In this document: positions 6,145 to 8,562 of the stretch, one piece after another
Position numbering within the stretch: position 1 is the stretch's first letter
Layout of the letters: the number at the start of each line of letters is the position of its first letter
DNA from: CAZTHL01 sp964613585
Lineage (GTDB): Bacteria; Pseudomonadota; Alphaproteobacteria; DSM-16000; Inquilinaceae
Direction of reading: 5' to 3'
NCBI GenBank assembly: GCA_964613585.1
Contig: CAZTHL010000123.1
Span: 1 to 8,562 of the forward strand
DNA length: 8,562 nt
The notes under the pieces: model-generated
The model's database searches: none
What the model saw: only the letters and a program-made list of their open reading frames with translations
Told to the model about the DNA's origin: nothing
Position numbers and translations under genes: made by a program

Positions 6145-7423
6145 GGCGGGCCTTGGCGGCGTCCCAGATGAGCCGGGGGTCGAAGCTGATCGCCGCCAGC
6201 ATGGTCAGCACCACGACCGCGGCGAAGGCGGTGGCGCCGGCGCCCGGCTCGATGGTGGCGATGGTGCCCAGGTTCACCAGAGCCGCCAGGATCGCGATCA
6301 TGAAGATGTCGACCATGGACCAGCGGCCGACCGCGTCGATCACGCGGTACAGCCGGGTGCGGTCGCGCGGGCGCCAGGCCGAGCGGCGCTCGACCGAGAC
6401 GAGCAGGAAGGCGAGGCCCAGGATCTTCAGCACCGGCACCGTGATGCTGGCGAAGAACACGAGCAAAGCCACCGGGTACATGCCGGCGGCGACCAGCGCC
6501 TGGATGCCGGACAGGATGGTGTCCGGCTCGCCCTGGCCGAAGCGGGTCACCGTCATCACCGGCAGCAGGTTGGCCGGGATGTACAGGATGGCGGCGGCCC
6601 CGAGCAGCGCCCAGGTGCGCTGCCGGCTCGCCGGCCTGCGCGGGTCGAGCCGGGCGCGGCAGCGCGGGCAGCGGCGGCGGCCCTGGGGCAGGCCGGCGGG
6701 CACCGCGGCGATCTGGCCGCAGGCCGGGCAGGCGACCGGCACCGTGCCGGGGCGGCCGGCGGCGGCGCGGGCCTGGGCGCCGAGCCGCTGCCACACCGCC
6801 TGCGGATCGAGCACCTGCTCGGCGGCGATCATGGCGAGGATCAGGCCGACCAGGGCGAGCAGGCCGGCGTGCAGCTCGAGCTCGGCCAGGTCGGACAGCT
6901 TCACGTAGGCGACCAGGATGCCCAGCAGGTACACCTCGATCATGGCCCAGGGGTGCAGCACCTCGATCCAGCGGAACACCCGGCCGGCGCCCGGCGGCAC
7001 CCGGCCGAGCCGGAGCGGCAGCAGCACGTACAGGCTGCTCAGCAGCTTGGCCAGCGGCACCAGGGACAGGGTGAGCAGGACCAGCACGGCGACCAGCTCG
7101 AGGCCGTTGCGCCACAGCGCGGCGACGCCGCCGAGCAGCGTGGTGCTGTCGGTCAGGCCCTCGAGGCCGAAGGACAGGATCGGGAAGGCGTGCGCCGCGC
7201 CCAGCAGGATCAGCGCGGTGAGGGTGAGCGCCAGGCTGGGCTGCAGGCCGTCGCGGCCGCCCTCGACGAGCACGGCGCGGCAGCGCGGGCAGCGCCGGGT
7301 GACGCCCGGCGGCGGCGCGGCGACCCGCTGCAGCAGGGCGCAGTCGGGGCAGGCGATCAGCGCCGGCGCCGGCGCCGGCGTGGGCCGGCGGAGGGCGGGC
7401 GCAGCGGGCGCGGAACCGGTCAC
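6131..7423 (-). CDS. pqiA: PqiA, inner-membrane partner of the PqiB MCE system
   Basis: This 430-residue protein is a tandem two-domain PqiA family membrane protein (E. coli PqiA is about 417 residues). Each half has a zinc-ribbon-like cysteine set followed by about four membrane segments: Cys25, Cys28, Cys45, Cys48, with helices near 66-85, 108-134, 155-175 and 186-205; then Cys232, Cys235, Cys252, Cys255, with helices near 272-290, 317-343, 370-390 and 398-415. Conserved family stretches include YIPANLLPVMT, the repeated (V/P)LxK motif and GRWSMVDIFMIAIL. It probably feeds lipid substrate into PqiB at the inner membrane. The start is a GTG (7421-7423). No ATG, GTG or TTG lies upstream in this frame within the intergenic gap, and no good ribosome-binding site is visible. 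The GTG overlaps the stop of a possible 23-codon ORF, which could supply ribosomes by coupling. Confidence 0.95.
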   Translation of the reverse strand: MTGSAPAAPALRRPTPAPAPALIACPDCALLQRVAAPPPGVTRRCPRCRAVLVEGGRDGLQPSLALTLTALILLGAAHAFPILSFGLEGLTDSTTLLGGVAALWRNGLELVAVLVLLTLSLVPLAKLLSSLYVLLPLRLGRVPPGAGRVFRWIEVLHPWAMIEVYLLGILVAYVKLSDLAELELHAGLLALVGLILAMIAAEQVLDPQAVWQRLGAQARAAAGRPGTVPVACPACGQIAAVPAGLPQGRRRCPRCRARLDPRRPASRQRTWALLGAAAILYIPANLLPVMTVTRFGQGEPDTILSGIQALVAAGMYPVALLVFFASITVPVLKILGLAFLLVSVERRSAWRPRDRTRLYRVIDAVGRWSMVDIFMIAILAALVNLGTIATIEPGAGATAFAAVVVLTMLAAISFDPRLIWDAAKARHDPT

Positions 7424-7491
7424 GACGGGGCAATGCCCGGGCGCGCGCCCGGTTCCGTGGGCGCCGGGTCGGGCCGCCCGCCGGCTGTCAT
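7420..7491 (-). CDS. Possible 23-codon bridging mini-ORF between fabD and pqiA
   Basis: A minus-strand ORF of 23 codons (MTAGGRPDPAPTEPG at its start, ending GIAPS) exactly fills the fabD-pqiA gap. Its ATG overlaps the fabD stop as ATGA (7491-7488), and its TGA overlaps the pqiA start as GTGA (7423-7420). A ribosome ending fabD could restart here and then restart at pqiA, which otherwise lacks a visible ribosome-binding site. The peptide is Pro/Gly/Ala-rich with no recognisable fold, so any role is probably coupling rather than a protein product. In high-GC DNA such an arrangement can arise by chance. Confidence 0.25.
   Translation of the reverse strand: MTAGGRPDPAPTEPGARPGIAPS
7437..7452. 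promoter_or_regulatory. 16-bp perfect palindrome upstream of pqiA
   Basis: The sequence ccgggcgcgcgcccgg is its own reverse complement and ends 13 bases before the pqiA GTG start. As DNA it could be an operator; as RNA, a hairpin close to the initiation region. It lies within the possible mini-ORF, so translating ribosomes would melt it. Simple GC alternation makes chance a real alternative. Confidence 0.25.
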
Positions 7492-8459
7492 GCCGGGGCC
7501 GGGCGCGGCTGCTGGTCGCGCAGGCTGGCCAGGAAGGCGTCGATCTCGGCCGGGGTGTGCAGCGAGAAGGCGTGCAGCTTCCGGTCGATGCGCCGCGCCA
7601 TGCCGCCCAGCACCCGGCCGACGCCGCACTCGACCAGGGTGGTGACGGCGCGCCGGGCCATGAACATGACGCTCTCGCGCCAGCGCACCGGGTGGGTGAC
7701 CTGCTCGCCGAGCAGGCGGCGGATCTCCTCGGGATCGCTGACCGGCTCGGCGGTGACGTTGGAGATCACCGGGACGGTGGGCGGGGCGATGGCGACGTCG
7801 GCGAGCGCCTCGGCGATGGCCTGGTGCGCCGGGTCCATGAGCGGGCTGTGGAACGGCGCGCTGACCGGCAGGAACACGCATTTGCGGGCGCCGCGCGCCT
7901 CGGCGAGCGCGACCGCGCGGCGCACCGCGCTCAGATGGCCGCTGACCACCACCTGGCCCGGGGCGTTGTCGTTGGCGGTGGCGCAGACCTCCCCGGCGGC
8001 CGCCTCGCGGGCGATCTCGCGCGCGGTCTCGATGTCCATGCCCATGAGCGCGGCCATCCCGCCGATGCCGAGCGGCGCGGCGCTCTGCATCGCCTGGCCG
8101 CGGCGCCGGAGCAGGCGGGCGGCGTCGCTGACGGTCAGGCTGTCGGCGACGGCGAGCGCCGAGTACTCGCCGAGGCTGTGCCCGGCGACGAAGCTGGCGA
8201 GCTCCGGCAGGGTCATCCCGGCGCGCTCGAGCAGCAGCCGCACGGCGGCGACCGAGACGGCCATCAGGGCCGGCTGGGTGTTCTCGGTCAGGGTCAGCCG
8301 GTCGGCGTCGCCGGCAAACATCAGCGCCGAGAGCTTCTCGCCGAGCGCGTCGTCGACCTCCTCGAAGACCCGGCGCGCGGTCGGCGACGCCTCGGACAGC
8401 TCCTTGCCCATCCCGACGGTCTGGCTGCCCTGGCCAGGAAAGACGAACGCATAGCTCAT
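7488..8459 (-). CDS. fabD: Malonyl-CoA:ACP transacylase
   Basis: FabD moves the malonyl group from malonyl-CoA to acyl carrier protein in the cytoplasm, supplying the extender unit for type II fatty acid synthesis. The 323-residue length fits the family (about 310). Key features are VFPGQGSQ with Gln10, the TQPALMA segment with Gln62, the nucleophile elbow GHSLGEYSA with Ser95, Arg120 in RRRGQAMQ for the malonyl carboxylate, NDNAPGQVVVSG, and the catalytic His204 in PVSAPFHSPLM. VISNVTAEPV and QVTHPVRW are also family-typical. The ATG (8457-8459) has GGAG seven bases upstream. Genes such as fabG and acpP often follow fabD in proteobacteria; here pqiA follows on the same strand after 64 bases. 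Nothing appears truncated or mutated. Confidence 0.98.
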   Translation of the reverse strand: MSYAFVFPGQGSQTVGMGKELSEASPTARRVFEEVDDALGEKLSALMFAGDADRLTLTENTQPALMAVSVAAVRLLLERAGMTLPELASFVAGHSLGEYSALAVADSLTVSDAARLLRRRGQAMQSAAPLGIGGMAALMGMDIETAREIAREAAAGEVCATANDNAPGQVVVSGHLSAVRRAVALAEARGARKCVFLPVSAPFHSPLMDPAHQAIAEALADVAIAPPTVPVISNVTAEPVSDPEEIRRLLGEQVTHPVRWRESVMFMARRAVTTLVECGVGRVLGGMARRIDRKLHAFSLHTPAEIDAFLASLRDQQPRPAPA

Positions 8460-8500
8460 GGCGGGACTCCGGACACCTTGTTGTTGATGATTGGCGGTGG

Positions 8501-8562
8501 CGGGGGGGGGGGGGAGGGGGGGGGGGGCGGGCGCGCCCCCGCGGGGGGGCGGGGGGGGCGCG
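8501..8562. other. Poly-G / low-complexity end, probable contig-edge artefact
   Basis: From 8501 the sequence is runs of G (13 at 8502-8514 and 12 at 8516-8527) and short G/C blocks with a single A. This is unlike the more balanced fabD leader just before it (8471-8493). Poly-G read artefacts from two-colour sequencing or an unresolved GC-rich tip are likely, so the true fabD promoter is probably not in this window. Confidence 0.6.

Noticed and set aside
3575..6171. Long plus-strand frames over pqiC and pqiB (3575-4534 and 4465-6171)
   Set aside because: They are antisense shadows of pqiC and pqiB, which have clear lipobox and MCE-domain signatures and an ATGA coupling overlap.
5939..7645. 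568-codon plus-strand frame over pqiA
   Set aside because: It is a Gln/Gly/His/Asp-rich mirror frame; the minus-strand PqiA frame has cysteine sets, membrane helices and conserved motifs.
7555..8454. 299-codon plus-strand frame over fabD
   Set aside because: It is a Ser/Arg/Ala-rich shadow opposite an unambiguous FabD with an intact Ser-His active site.

Overview
The window is very GC-rich (roughly three quarters G+C by eye), with strong G/C third-position bias. It looks like chromosomal DNA of a high-GC Gram-negative proteobacterium, most likely an alphaproteobacterium. That placement is an inference from composition, from an outer-membrane-type lipoprotein and PqiABC system, and from the style of the fabD and GGDEF/EAL proteins; no rRNA or tRNA is present to confirm it. 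Both extreme ends are low-complexity G/C runs that look like contig-end artefacts, so the window may be one whole short contig.

Layout, left to right. (1) Positions 3-2462, minus strand: a membrane-anchored sensor protein with a periplasmic Cache-like domain, a GGDEF domain and an EAL domain, all with intact motifs. Its reading frame stays open to the left edge, so its true stop is missing or hidden by a frameshift in a run of eight Gs. (2) Positions 2463-2662: a divergent intergenic region with a 12-bp palindrome, a short GC tandem repeat and a 7-bp inverted repeat. (3) Positions 2663-3424, plus strand: a 253-residue soluble protein of unknown function with a Cys/His-rich C-terminal third. 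(4) Positions 3425-3760: a convergent intergenic region with an AT-richer pocket, a 9-bp GC inverted repeat followed by TTTT on the minus strand, and four tandem 24-bp repeats that can each fold. (5) Positions 3761-8459, minus strand: a gene cluster read right to left as fabD, possibly a 23-codon bridging ORF, pqiA, pqiB, pqiC.

The cluster is tightly packed. pqiA and pqiB overlap by 14 nt, and pqiB and pqiC share an ATGA. The 64-nt gap between fabD and pqiA is exactly bridged by a mini-ORF that overlaps the fabD stop (ATGA) and the pqiA start (GTGA). PqiA (inner-membrane protein), PqiB (three-MCE-domain periplasm-spanning protein) and PqiC (outer-membrane lipoprotein) form a lipid-transport-type envelope system. 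FabD loads malonyl groups onto acyl carrier protein for fatty acid synthesis. Their co-linearity suggests co-expression of fatty acid supply with an envelope lipid-trafficking machine. I found no CRISPR array, mobile element, tRNA or rRNA. The less ordinary parts are the unknown 253-aa protein, the repeat-bearing convergent spacer and the fabD-pqiA stop/start relay.
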